Positions 32,001 to 34,734 of a stretch of DNA of 64,000 nucleotides are shown here, piece after piece. Every line of letters begins with the position of its first letter. Position 1 is the stretch's first letter. Both the position numbers and the translations under genes were made by a program. The DNA is from Schistosoma mansoni (Eukaryota > Platyhelminthes > Trematoda > Strigeidida > Schistosomatidae), in contig NC_031496.1 of the NCBI RefSeq assembly GCF_000237925.1, forward strand, positions 1,093,396 through 1,157,395, in the 5' to 3' direction. The notes beneath the pieces are model-generated. The model searched no databases and was not told the DNA's origin. It saw only the letters and a list, made by a program, of their open reading frames with translations.

Positions 32001-34704
32001 ACATCCACCAACCCGGTTAAAGCACCGGACATTCGCTTTTCGTCCTCTCATTTTCGTAAACAACATTAACGCCACGATAAGTCAGTGAGTAAGACTTCCC
32101 CGTCAGAGGCTATATACGCGTGGCCATGGGAGAGTGTACTCTCCCCACTCTCGACCGTACCAGGGCATTTGGGGGCGAATCCCTTATTGTCAAATAGTGT
32201 AAGCTGTTCAAAGGGATCCTTGAAACGTTTAACACTAAGAAATTGTTTTATTCTTAAAAATCTTTTAAATTTCTATCAACTAAATTATTATGTATCCTAA
32301 TAGTTTAATATATTCACATACTTACTTACTCACCCCTGTTGCCCCCAGTGGAGCATAGACCGCCGACCAGCATTCTCCAACCCACTCTGTCTTGGGCCTT
32401 CTTTTCTAGTTCTGTCCAACTTTTGTTCATTTCTCTCATGTCTGTTTCCATTTCTTGGAGTAATGTGTTCTTTGGTCTTCCTCTTCTCATTTGACCTTCG
32501 GGATCCCATGTGAAGGCTTGCGTTGTGACGCAGTCACATACTTTCATATAAAGTGAAATACTGAAAAAATTAAGTAGGAACATCACAATGTTCGATGTGG
32601 TTTTTCTTTTCTTCGCCTATTCTTTGAAGAAACTACAAATGATTGGCACTTAAATTCATTCATTGTATGTTTCTGAATATATATATATATATTAGACTCT
32701 TCAACAGTGCGCAGCCACGGTTCTGCACTCAAGATGCCGACTCATTGATCAAGAGGTCAAGTGTTCATTCGCGATGCCGGAAGTCCTAAGTTCGAATCCC
32801 ACGTGCGGGATCGTGAATCCACATTGCTTAGAAGTCACATTCTAGTATAAAACGGTCGTCCAGTGATTCTAGTTTTTCAAAGATAGTCAAACATTCATCA
32901 TTTATGTAATATATGCATATTGTTTTTTCTTTTATTTCACAGAGATTGGAAGAAAAATGTTCATATTGTATTAAGTGATTTATTTTCACTTATATTAAAC
33001 AATATGATCAATTATAAAAAGTAAGTGTGAGTTAAAAAGATAAACAAATAAAGAATTTTAATTGTTGAGATCATCATGGAATACCTGGAAGTGCTGAATG
33101 TCTGTTTCGTCCTATTTTGAGACTCTTCAGAAGTGAGCATCTACTATAATATCCACAAAAACCCCCTTCTGATATTCACAGTATATACCAATCATCATAA
33201 CTGGATACCATCATTATACAATCTTACGTTATCAATATTATACTGTTTACGTGGTTTAACTTCAACTTGTAAAATAAAAATAAGCTAGAAAATAAATAAT
33301 AGTTTGTTTTATGGTGTAGAAGAGTAAGTTGGAAAAAAGTTAGGGACGGTCAGACCAAAACGTGGCACAAATCCATGAAGTCACTGACAATTGGACTGAG
33401 CCATGTTGGTAGGTGTAGACTACCTGATTGGGATTCACGAGATGATAGCAATCGATGGTTAGAGACCTTGAATGATATGGCTCAAAATCGTTTGCAATGG
33501 CGAAGGTGCATCCACTCTTTGTGTTCTCCCAAATTCTAATCTTCGGAATTTTTCATGCCCTCTTTTTCCCTCTCCAAATTTATTTCACTGTATTATACTC
33601 CTTGAATGAAATCTTCAAACCCTAACCTTTCGGAATACTGCTTATACTCTTACTACTTCTACCAATATTGGATTTGAATCGACTACTGGATCTCTGTGCT
33701 AATGTGGTATGGCAACTCGAACTGATGTACGTACGTGTGAAGTTCTACGTTGTTACTGACTGAGTGACTGAATTAGAAATCAGTTTCTTTGTTATAAATT
33801 GATATCCTTCGGGAATTGTAGAGATACAATGTTGACTTTATGGGTGTACACCTTTTTACGAAGTTTTAACGTAAAACGTAATCTTCTTTCAATACTTCTT
33901 TTATTTCAATGACTACTTCATTGAATTTAGTTCCTGGTTCGTGATTCATTAAAGAAAAACAATCTTGATCCATTATAAGCAAAAATGGATAGTGGCTAGC
34001 AGTGGAATCTAGTTTGACGCACATTTCGTCCTATTTGGGACTCGTCAGCTGGGTGTACCTGCACCTCAGAGTTGTTGATGTTCACTTTGAGACTCGAACC
34101 CAGTACCTTTCGCTTCAAACTCCAACATGTTATCCACTTAGCTACTGAGTCCTGATAGCCACTTGCTAATGCAATAGGGCGATCCATTCTAAATTGTATA
34201 GTTCAATTCACATTTATATTTATCATCCTTTAACTTTATTTTAATCTATTTAATCATTCAAAGTACACTGTTTGTTCCTTTTATATATCCATATTCTAAT
34301 ATAGATTGCCTCAATTTCATTTATATGCATGTCATGATTCATCAATTATGTTATTATTATTTGGTTTAAATATATTCGATGGTATTTGGCCACCATTTGC
34401 AGCTGATATTATATTTGAATTGTATACAACATCAACATCGTCGACAACATCTTCATCGACGTCGACATCATCATCAGAGTTATCCCCTATGAAATCTATT
34501 CCATTACATTCAAATGATAGTTCATTAATAGATGATAATTTAGATCATTTATGGTTTCGTATAATTTATCTTGGTAAACCATTACTTTTAAGATCATTAT
34601 GGAATATATCTGATTCTTATAGTCAACACTTGAATGATCATTCATTTATACCATTTAAAGTATTATATAAATATATAGATAAAGCTAAAAATGGAATAGA
34701 ATGA
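1215..34704 (+). CDS. ACP6: Histidine acid phosphatase, ACP6-like (lysophosphatidic acid phosphatase), 5' partial
   Basis: A branch-2 histidine phosphatase spread over nine visible exons: 1215-1308, 1355-1483, 1532-1662, 1713-1795, 1842-2003, 18971-19062, 28550-28650, 32943-33020 and 34305-34704. All junctions are GT-AG and the phases agree throughout, giving about 423 residues. Exon 1 holds the catalytic loop FFRHGARTP, whose histidine is the phosphate-accepting nucleophile in this family. Exon 9 holds the second signature ACHDSS, the HD dyad, followed by [18 protein letters not shown], very like the ACP6 C-terminus. Exons 3 and 4 match the [10 protein letters not shown] and FIRSTNIFRN...RCLLAGL parts of mammalian ACP6. 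The expected role is hydrolysis of lysophosphatidic acid or another phosphomonoester; in mammals ACP6 is mitochondrial, but the N-terminus is not seen here, so location is unknown. Mammalian ACP6 has about 428 residues, so only a short N-terminal exon is missing. The ATG at 1225 is internal, not the start. Confidence 0.88.
1355..1483 (+). CDS. ACP6: ACP6-like exon 2
   Basis: Acceptor TATTCCAG, donor CCT|GTAAGA, 43 codons, phase 0 at both ends. It begins [20 protein letters not shown] and ends [10 protein letters not shown]. The upstream intron is only 46 bp. Confidence 0.85.
1532..1662 (+). CDS. ACP6: ACP6-like exon 3
   Basis: Encodes [20 protein letters not shown], then [14 protein letters not shown], corresponding to the [22 protein letters not shown] part of mammalian ACP6. 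The acceptor follows a 48-bp intron and the donor is TA|GTATGT, leaving phase 2. Confidence 0.88.
1713..1795 (+). CDS. ACP6: ACP6-like exon 4
   Basis: Completes a tyrosine codon and continues [20 protein letters not shown], matching the substrate-pocket stretch (R-S/T-T-x-R) conserved in histidine phosphatases. Donor A|GTAAGT. Both flanking introns are 50 bp or shorter. Confidence 0.87.
1842..2003 (+). CDS. ACP6: ACP6-like exon 5
   Basis: Starts after a TTATTATAG acceptor and ends at the donor G|GTAAGT. It encodes [20 protein letters not shown], then a Cys/Lys-rich helical part ending KEIL. The LFPNP motif fits the LYPN position of ACP6. It is followed by an intron of about 17 kb. Confidence 0.85.
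2161..2598 (+). mobile_element. Merlin-type DNA transposon, short deleted copy
   Basis: The ends are inverted repeats sharing GACTAAACTTTATGGA, and they are flanked by near-identical 8-bp duplications, GTTTAGGG (2153-2160) and GTTTAGGA (2599-2606). Inside, 2304-2481 reads as a transposase C-terminus with [15 protein letters not shown] and [13 protein letters not shown], like Merlin/IS1016 transposases, whose family uses 8-9-bp duplications. The copy is 438 bp long, so most of the transposase gene is missing. It lies in intron 5 of the ACP6-like gene. Confidence 0.75.
2229..2279. repeat. Interstitial telomere-like CCCTAA repeats
   Basis: About 50 bp of perfect and one-base-variant CCCTAA units, the complement of the TTAGGG telomere repeat used by schistosomes. 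It lies inside the Merlin copy, between its left end and the transposase remnant. Confidence 0.85.
2610..3820. other. Intron 5 stretch without recognised features
   Basis: AT-rich intron sequence with no convincing coding segment. Two short pieces near 3240-3330 and 3590-3665 carry a weak tRNA-like box pattern (a faded SINE is possible), too degraded to name. Confidence 0.4.
3825..3955 (-). mobile_element. tRNA-derived SINE with hammerhead core, partial (inverted)
   Basis: Reverse strand carries the 3' half of a SINE seen many times in the window: GAGCAGTCCCATAATAGGAC then GAAACGTCC, and the tail AGCTTCAATTGACTAATG. It abuts a plus-strand copy of the same SINE and so forms an inverted pair. 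The hammerhead core has changed at a conserved position (CTGAGCA instead of CTGANGA). Confidence 0.75.
3956..4280 (+). mobile_element. tRNA-derived SINE with hammerhead core
   Basis: Near full-length copy of about 325 bp. The 5' part holds CAGTGACCAGTGGAGTTCAA, then a tRNA-like head with an A box (CGGCTCAGTGGTCTAGAGG) and a B box, then GCTGAGGAGTCCCACAATAG with GAAAC, a hammerhead ribozyme-like core. The base before GAAA (C11.1) has changed, so cleavage is doubtful. It is sense to the ACP6-like gene. Confidence 0.82.
4621..5142 (+). mobile_element. Repeat A: 520-bp non-coding retroposon
   Basis: Starts CCCCCAAATGCCCTG and ends in an (AAATA)n-like tail. More than ten copies occur in the window in both orientations. 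Copies at 13.0 and 30.4 kb have clear 10-12-bp target duplications, so the family moves as a LINE-dependent retroposon. Open frames within it are not shared between copies and do not look coding. Confidence 0.85.
5145..5840. other. Intron 5 stretch without recognised features
   Basis: AT-rich sequence with no coding segment, repeat boundary or RNA that I can support. Confidence 0.4.
5846..6178 (-). mobile_element. tRNA-derived SINE with hammerhead core, full length (inverted)
   Basis: Reverse strand reads the whole SINE, from a 5' segment with AGCAGTGACCAGTGGAG through the tRNA-like head to the tail AGCTTCATTTGATTCATGAT. The hammerhead core is decayed (CTAAGGAG), so it should not cleave. It lies head to head with the next copy. 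Confidence 0.83.
6182..6440 (+). mobile_element. tRNA-derived SINE, 5'-truncated
   Basis: Begins at the tRNA-like head (CTCAGTGGTCTATCGGTTAA) and carries a clean B box, GGTTCGAATCTC. The GAAA of the hammerhead has become GACC, and the sequence after it differs from other copies until the tail at about 6360. With the preceding copy it forms an inverted pair. Confidence 0.82.
6520..6850 (+). repeat. Repeat C: dispersed repeat of unknown class
   Basis: Shares ACAGCCACAT, TGTACAAATGTTATTTTCTA and CTTAACTGGCTG...AGGCAGAAAGCAGG with 46370-46800 and, on the other strand, 58065-58265. No coding capacity is seen. A TATA-like segment in the middle makes an LTR fragment possible, but ends and duplications are not resolved. 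Confidence 0.65.
7058..7375 (+). mobile_element. Repeat A, 3'-truncated copy
   Basis: Matches the first 320 bases of repeat A (ATGCCGTGGTACGGTCGAGG onwards) and stops at GAGACTGTATCTCAT, where a SINE begins. The junction is consistent with the SINE having inserted into, or replaced, the rest of the copy. Confidence 0.78.
7376..7600 (+). mobile_element. tRNA-derived SINE with well-kept hammerhead core
   Basis: The tRNA-like head with A box and B box (GGGTTCGAATCTCGCG) is followed by GCTGAGGAGTCCTATAATAG and GACGAAAC. Stem II pairs perfectly (GUCCU/AGGAC) and the GAAA is present; a cleavage triplet GUC follows. Stem III has one mismatch. Orientation is sense to the ACP6-like pre-mRNA. Confidence 0.82.
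7640..8033. repeat. Low-complexity A/T-rich stretch
   Basis: Long A and T runs with GTT repeats (7649-7660). The open frame here (7734-7931) is Lys/Phe/Ile-rich filler with no family resemblance. Confidence 0.7.
8034..8092. repeat. (TA)n/(TG)n microsatellite
   Basis: An alternating TA run of about 20 bases passes into GTATGTGTG repeats. Confidence 0.9.
8305..8356 (+). mobile_element. Repeat D 5' end, truncated
   Basis: TGTAGTGAACAG...GTATTTAAGCACAA matches the start of the repeat D copies at 9937, 31353 and 63079. It is cut off where repeat A begins. Confidence 0.6.
8357..8865 (-). mobile_element. Repeat A, near full length (inverted)
   Basis: Reverse strand runs from near the 5' end (CCTGGTACGGTCGAGAGTGG) to the tail TATTTATGTGTTTGAATAAA. 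A (TA)n expansion at 8399-8412 lies inside the copy. Confidence 0.83.
8870..9224. other. Intron 5 stretch without recognised features
   Basis: AT-rich sequence between repeat A and a LINE tail; nothing identifiable. Confidence 0.4.
9225..9470 (+). mobile_element. RTE-clade LINE 3' tail fragment
   Basis: Translates in pieces to the last residues of the RTE protein ([19 protein letters not shown], here with frame loss) and carries the 3' untranslated CTTATACTATATCCTTATAT shared with 59380-59400. It is strongly 5'-truncated. Confidence 0.65.
9473..9845 (-). mobile_element. LINE C-terminal tail with TAAG repeats (inverted)
   Basis: Reverse strand encodes [18 protein letters not shown], then after a lost stretch [40 protein letters not shown] and [20 protein letters not shown], and ends in (TAAG)n. 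It is the longest copy of this LINE tail in the window, though in more than one frame. Confidence 0.82.
9937..10238 (+). mobile_element. Repeat D: TG...CA element with 4-bp target duplication
   Basis: About 300 bp, starting TGTTGTGAACGG and ending ACCACACCACA, flanked on both sides by CGAT. Near its right end CTACTTATATGGATATAAGTAG is a palindromic hairpin kept in other copies. The TG...CA ends plus a 4-bp duplication are what a solo LTR shows; no internal coding part is seen. Confidence 0.75.
10240..10640. other. Intron 5 stretch without recognised features
   Basis: Nothing recognised in 400 bases. Confidence 0.4.
10645..10932 (-). mobile_element. RTE-clade LINE 3' untranslated fragment (inverted)
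   Basis: Reverse strand carries the 3' region of the RTE family: CCAAATTCTAATCTTCTGAA, then a CACTATGGGATTGGAATCAA stretch, ending TACGTACGTACAAAGTTCTA and the TGACTGACTGA terminus. Other copies are at 17.4, 19.2, 33.3 and 63.0 kb. Confidence 0.82.
10972..11395 (-). mobile_element. Repeat A, partial (inverted)
   Basis: Reverse strand reads repeat A from the middle (GGAAGGTCCTACTCACTTCG) to the AAATAAATAA tail. The first hundred bases are missing. Confidence 0.8.
11543..11745. mobile_element. Fold-back SINE fragment
   Basis: A minus-strand SINE piece (11543-11660) is joined directly to a plus-strand SINE tail. AGCTAGACCACCATGG at 11551 and its complement at 11663 form an exact inverted repeat of about 25 bp. 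The minus copy keeps a good hammerhead core (CTGAGGAG, GGACGAAACGGCCGTC) but has extra bases between stem I and the core. Confidence 0.75.
11770..12140 (+). mobile_element. tRNA-derived SINE, full length
   Basis: Runs from the 5' segment (GACCAGTGGAGTTCAACCAG) through the tRNA-like head to the AGCTTCAATTGACTCATGAT tail. Stem I of the hammerhead pairs perfectly here (GCAC/GTGC around the core), but a core base has changed (CTGAGAAG). Confidence 0.82.
12145..12585. other. Intron 5 stretch without recognised features
   Basis: AT-rich, with an ATATAT run near 12510; nothing coding. Confidence 0.4.
12590..12745 (-). mobile_element. Second tRNA-like SINE family
   Basis: Reverse strand begins GTAGCGATGGCTCAGTAGTT, a tRNA-like A box, followed by a B box AAGTTCGAACC. 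The head is about 70 bases and the body GGTTTGGGAAACTGG is not shared with the hammerhead SINE. It is not a working tRNA gene: the acceptor ends do not pair. Confidence 0.55.
13013..13532 (+). mobile_element. Repeat A, full length with target duplication
   Basis: Starts GCCCCCAAATGCCCTGGTAC and ends ATAAATAAT. It is flanked by CTAGTTAAGATG (13001-13012) and CTAGTTACGATG (13533-13544), a 12-bp target duplication with one mismatch. This defines the ends of the family and shows LINE-type insertion. Confidence 0.88.
13545..16890. other. Long unassigned part of intron 5
   Basis: About 3.3 kb with slightly higher GC than its surroundings from 14.4 to 16.3 kb. Short open frames (for example 15772-15993) show no motif I know and no shared copy elsewhere in the window. 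It may be an old, decayed mobile element or plain intron; I cannot decide. Confidence 0.35.
16895..17125 (+). mobile_element. tRNA-derived SINE, diverged
   Basis: CGATCGAAGTTAGACATAAA and CCGCCTCAGTGGTTCAGAGT mark the SINE head, and GTCCAATGCTTCC the part after the hammerhead. The ribozyme core itself has been lost. Confidence 0.7.
17215..17312. repeat. GC-richer repeat-like block
   Basis: CCCCATACCCAACCCTCCTC and GGATCGGCAGTAGCCTCC-type sequence stands out from the AT-rich surroundings and looks like the 3' end of a LINE. No second copy in the window proves it. Confidence 0.35.
17405..17908 (+). mobile_element. RTE-clade LINE 3' end
   Basis: Encodes [20 protein letters not shown], then [20 protein letters not shown] and [14 protein letters not shown], the C-terminus of the RTE protein, then the 3' untranslated part ending TACGTACATACGAAGTTCTA and TGACTGACTGAC. 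It is truncated at its 5' side. Confidence 0.86.
17912..18478. other. Intron 5 stretch without recognised features
   Basis: AT-rich; nothing identified in 570 bases. Confidence 0.4.
18482..18878 (+). mobile_element. Repeat A, 3'-truncated
   Basis: Covers repeat A from GCCTCCAAATGCCCTGGTAC to GTGGCCCCCTAAGAAA; the last 130 bases are absent. Confidence 0.82.
18971..19062 (+). CDS. ACP6: ACP6-like exon 6
   Basis: The acceptor TTTTATATAG is preceded by a T-rich tract; the donor is AAG|GTCAGT. It encodes (G)[20 protein letters not shown], then [10 protein letters not shown]. Phase 1 in, phase 0 out, fitting exons 5 and 7. Confidence 0.85.
19185..19930 (+). mobile_element. RTE-clade LINE 3' end, longer copy
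   Basis: Reading frames give [57 protein letters not shown] and [20 protein letters not shown], then the 3' untranslated region ending in TGACTGACTGAC. The coding part is broken by at least one frame change and one stop near 19412. Confidence 0.86.
20040..20245 (-). mobile_element. Sm-alpha-like SINE/satellite unit
   Basis: Reverse strand has a tRNA-like head (CTCAGTAGCTGAGTGGATAA; B box GGTTCGATTCCC) and then a hammerhead ribozyme region. It matches units at 28.9 and 34.1 kb. Sm-alpha repeats of schistosomes are known to contain such ribozymes. Confidence 0.82.
20060..20118 (-). ncRNA. Hammerhead ribozyme-like motif, degenerate
   Basis: Reverse strand reads CAGCTGACGAATCCCGAATA then GGACGAAAC. 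CTGACGA and GAAA are present, but the closing pair of stem II is A-C and stem III has a mismatch. Probably inactive. Confidence 0.5.
20250..20368. repeat. Inverted repeat, about 40-bp arms
   Basis: TTGTTTGTTTGAATCTTCC near 20266 and its near complement GGAAGATTCAAACAAACAA near 20335 form a hairpin with a loop of about 40 bases. The arm sequence is the spacer that flanks the Sm-alpha-like unit at 28.8 and 29.1 kb, so the hairpin arises from two spacers in opposite orientation. Confidence 0.75.
21068..24742 (-). CDS. Gypsy element pol part (protease, RT, RNase H, integrase)
   Basis: Long frame of 1224 residues. In order: a Cys/His knuckle region near residues 113-147 ([20 protein letters not shown]), an aspartic protease site near 200 ([11 protein letters not shown]), reverse transcriptase at about 340-520 with [10 protein letters not shown], RNase H near 633 ([16 protein letters not shown]), and an integrase zinc site near 862-905 ([10 protein letters not shown]...CRNCPSC) followed by its catalytic acidic residues ([18 protein letters not shown]). 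The order protease-RT-RNase H-integrase defines Ty3/gypsy. Transcribed against the host gene. Confidence 0.9.
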   Translation of the reverse strand: MKHAGLVNRECERFKLSTMTEDQFKCLVFVCSLQSSEDPDIRTRILSKIEQCPNITLQEVTTECQRLVNLKHDTSMVENGNCFHNVNAVKRKSLQGSSTCNYRNNDDKPSSPCWACGGWHYKRFCPYKEHCCSKCHRKGHIETRCSKRNYKRHCAKPYFKKYRSGALTKRILVSHNKARRCRQRKYVTLNINKHRTRLQLDTASDITLISPETWKKIGRPTVHRTTQIAHSASGGKLNIVGEIPCIVSKDAVTTNATVYLTKKPALDLMGLDLIETLDLADHSINSICKRITTYHTSEWSQENAMLLKHQDVFREGLGECTKAKAVLTLKPAATPIFRPKRPVPYAALPIVEQELQRLQQMGVIEPVNFSNWAAPIVVVKKSNGSVRLCADYSTGLNEALESHQYPLPLPEDLFAKLNGGRYFAKLDLSDAYLQIPVSDESKDLLTINTHKGLFRYNRLPFRVKTAPSIFQQIMDTMLQGIPGAAAYLDDIIIMAVDKMDLQKKLDQVLEHIADYGFRLRAEKCDFYMQQVRYLGFIIDKDGRRPDPENIEAVKTMPRPRDIATLRSFLGLVSHYDTFLPDLHRLRSPLNNLLQKNTRWNWSADCQASFEKIKQLLTSNLLLTHYDPSLPIVVASDASNYGVGAVISHIFPDGSEKAISHAARSLTTTERNYSQIEKEALSIIFAVKKFHKMIYGRHFTLITDHKPLLAVFGSKKGIPVHTANRLQRWATTLLAYDFKIKYQSTTAFGQADALSRLIGSQLKTPEETLVANIKAEGEVHRVLDDSINGLPVTFETIKKITESDEVLSTVKCYLSTKWLNNRLDGELLQYFRRRDSLMVVDSCIMFGDRIVIPKLLRHKVLKQFHSGHPGINKMKSLARSYAYWLSMDKDIENMCRNCPSCIQAAKNPVKCEPQYWPTPAGPWERIHADFAGAIQGKLFLIIVDAFTKWPEVYTMPNCTTSETIYKLSTLFSCYGVPETLVTDNGSQFAAESFKHFCKANGITHLRSPPYHPQSNGQAERFVNTFKRALLKGGAEGPSRQVITKFLTSYRSTPNPNVPDGKSPAEAMFGKRARTVFNAMLPSKLVDERSHNPSIRNFNVGDKVYIKSYIGKNRWEPGEVVQKLGRVLYRVRGTFGICIRHTNQILKGKRTMQNRSNPPIFPLDLILEAQMPKNTERKPWIGKTTRIMGRRRNPVVKLQVDPRKKSYSGEVLSRLTVNSIRASRGS
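24743..25207 (-). CDS. Gypsy element gag N-terminal part
   Basis: 154 residues starting [20 protein letters not shown], with a coiled-coil-like N-terminus and the capsid-like stretch [20 protein letters not shown]. Lies directly upstream of the pol part in the same element. Confidence 0.8.
   Translation of the reverse strand: MTSSFEALLERQEKRFEQFQVCIIETLTQKLNLSQTGATDDVYKSNVDHIINSILEFNFDGSAGTTFETWFKKYEDLFKVDLRKLDDAAKVRILLRKLGTVEHERYSNFILPKNPRDFTFDETIEILSQIFAEQSSLFNIRYQCLKITKAADDD
25421..25620. other. Assembly gap (200 N)
   Basis: Exactly 200 undetermined bases, a conventional gap filler, so true length is unknown. It lies where the 5' LTR of the gypsy element is expected. Confidence 0.98.
25670..26110 (+). 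mobile_element. RTE-clade LINE C-terminal fragment (second subfamily)
   Basis: A continuous frame encodes [60 protein letters not shown] and [19 protein letters not shown]. It is the same subfamily as the 3.2-kb LINE at 54.3-57.6 kb, and its frame is in better condition there than in that copy. Confidence 0.85.
26115..26860. other. Intron 6 stretch without recognised features
   Basis: AT-rich single-copy-looking sequence; nothing identified. Confidence 0.4.
26866..27436 (+). mobile_element. Repeat A with a short inverted 3' end attached
   Basis: 26866-26930 is the reverse of the repeat A tail (ACATAAATATTAGTACAAAA). It is followed directly by a nearly full plus-strand copy from 26931 (ACCGTGGTACAGCCGAGAAT) to TGTTTAAATAATGATAATAA. 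Inversion of one end during target-primed insertion would explain it. Confidence 0.8.
27575..27691 (+). repeat. Repeat D-like right end
   Basis: ATGCTACTTATATCTATCGC then ATAAGTAGCATACACCACG resembles the hairpin and right end of repeat D. The left end is not recognisable. Confidence 0.45.
27905..28370. other. GC-richer segment, possible LINE 5' region
   Basis: Starts near CTTGGCGTGGTGGTCGGGCT and is clearly richer in G and C than its surroundings, with no frame I recognise. It resembles an untranslated mobile-element leader, but no second copy lies in the window. Confidence 0.3.
28550..28650 (+). CDS. ACP6: ACP6-like exon 7
   Basis: A pyrimidine tract CCCCTCCCCCCTCACTTTAG precedes the exon. 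It encodes [20 protein letters not shown], then [14 protein letters not shown]. The donor is GA|GTAAGT; an alternative G|GTAAAC lies 10 bases earlier, but only the later one joins exon 8 in frame. Confidence 0.85.
28740..29195 (-). mobile_element. Sm-alpha-like unit flanked by direct spacer repeats (partial dimer)
   Basis: The hammerhead and tRNA-like unit sits between two copies of the same spacer: AAATTCACTTGGTATTGTTT at 28756 and AAATTCACTTGGTGTTGTTT at 29073, a period of 317 bp. Both spacers continue through CTCTTGTTGGCATATGTGCA. This is what remains of a head-to-tail tandem. Confidence 0.82.
28893..28950 (-). ncRNA. Hammerhead ribozyme-like motif
   Basis: Reverse strand reads CGGCTGACGAGTCACCAATA then GGACGAAACGTGCGCC. 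The core CTGACGA and GAAA are kept, but stem II is imperfect and the cleavage triplet reads GCC instead of a NUH triplet, so cleavage is doubtful. Confidence 0.5.
29262..29440 (-). mobile_element. tRNA-derived SINE 3' half (inverted)
   Basis: Reverse strand carries CTGAGGAGTCCCATAATGGG, ACGAAACGGACGTCC and the AGCTTTAATTGACTCATGAT tail. Stem II pairs perfectly and stem III has three good pairs ending in a GUC triplet. Extra bases between stem I and the core are the weak point. Confidence 0.78.
29735..29893 (+). mobile_element. LINE 3' tail with TAAG repeats
   Basis: CGCCGGGAAATAGAAGCAGA, then GGAAAGCTCAGGACAGAGTT and GGCGTAAGTAATTAAGTAAG, the last 160 bases of the TAAG-tailed LINE. Confidence 0.8.
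29895..30390. other. Intron 7 stretch without recognised features
   Basis: AT-rich with a CTACTACTACTACCA microsatellite near 30045; nothing else. Confidence 0.4.
30401..30931 (+). mobile_element. Repeat A, full length with target duplication
   Basis: Flanked by ACAGTTATTT at 30391-30400 and 30932-30941. The stretch 30530-30866 is identical, base for base, to the reverse of 31728-32064, whereas both sides differ clearly between the two copies. Confidence 0.9.
31353..31634 (+). mobile_element. Repeat D: TG...CA element with 4-bp target duplication
   Basis: Starts TGAAGTGAACAG, ends ATCACAACACA, flanked by CTAC on both sides. The hairpin CTACTTATATAGATATAAGTAG lies near the right end as in the other copies. 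Confidence 0.75.
31655..32180 (-). mobile_element. Repeat A, near full length (inverted)
   Basis: Reverse strand runs from CGCCCCCAAATGCCCTGGTA to a tail with GTTTGAATAAAGAAATAAAA. It pairs with the copy at 30401 as an inverted repeat 720 bp away and shares the 337-bp identical tract. Confidence 0.88.
32318..32548 (-). mobile_element. LINE 3' tail with TAAG repeats (inverted)
   Basis: Reverse strand encodes [40 protein letters not shown] and [20 protein letters not shown], with (TAAG)n at the end. The frame is open over the whole remaining tail. Confidence 0.84.
32700..32895 (+). mobile_element. tRNA-derived SINE, strongly diverged
   Basis: Keeps a B box (AGTTCGAATCCCACGTG) and GTCGTCCAGTGATTCTAG. 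The hammerhead core is decayed to TTAGAAGTCACATTCTAGTA. Confidence 0.6.
32943..33020 (+). CDS. ACP6: ACP6-like exon 8
   Basis: The acceptor TTTTATTTCACAG and donor AA|GTAAGT bound 78 bases encoding (E)[20 protein letters not shown], then MINYKK. Phase 2 on both sides. Confidence 0.83.
33060..33180 (-). mobile_element. tRNA-derived SINE fragment (inverted)
   Basis: ATCATGGAATACCTGGAAGT and CTGTTTCGTCCTATTTTGAG match the 3' half of the SINE; AAACCCCCTTCTGATA follows as in other copies but in the plus sense, so this is a rearranged piece. Confidence 0.6.
33300..33775 (+). mobile_element. RTE-clade LINE 3' end
   Basis: GTGGCACAAATCCATGAAGT, CACGAGATGATAGCAATCGA and the 3' untranslated end TACGTACGTGTGAAGTTCTA. 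Same subfamily as 17.4 and 19.2 kb. Confidence 0.85.
33970..34190 (-). mobile_element. Sm-alpha-like SINE/satellite unit
   Basis: Reverse strand has the tRNA-like head (CTCAGTAGCTAAGTGGATAA; B box GGTTCGAGTCTC) followed by the best-kept hammerhead region in the window. It ends 115 bases before exon 9 of the ACP6-like gene. Confidence 0.83.
34003..34060 (-). ncRNA. Hammerhead ribozyme-like motif, best core in window
   Basis: Reverse strand reads CAGCTGACGAGTCCCAAATA then GGACGAAATGTGCGTC. CTGACGAG, a 4-pair stem II and GAAA all fit the type I schistosome hammerhead, and a GUC triplet closes stem III. After the triplet AAACTAG stands where the form I remember has CTGG directly, so stem I would carry a 3-base bulge at the cleavage site. 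Confidence 0.65.
34305..34704 (+). CDS. ACP6: ACP6-like terminal exon with HD motif
   Basis: Begins (K)[20 protein letters not shown], continuing [20 protein letters not shown], close to the YAAHD...[20 protein letters not shown] of mammalian ACP6. The His-Asp pair is the family's general acid. A Ser/Thr-rich insert (about 25 residues of TSS-type repeats) follows, then [20 protein letters not shown], and the stop is TGA at 34702. No AATAAA signal is seen close behind. Confidence 0.9.
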
Positions 34705-34734
34705 AAGAGAAAAAAGTATGTCGTTGTTTTACCT

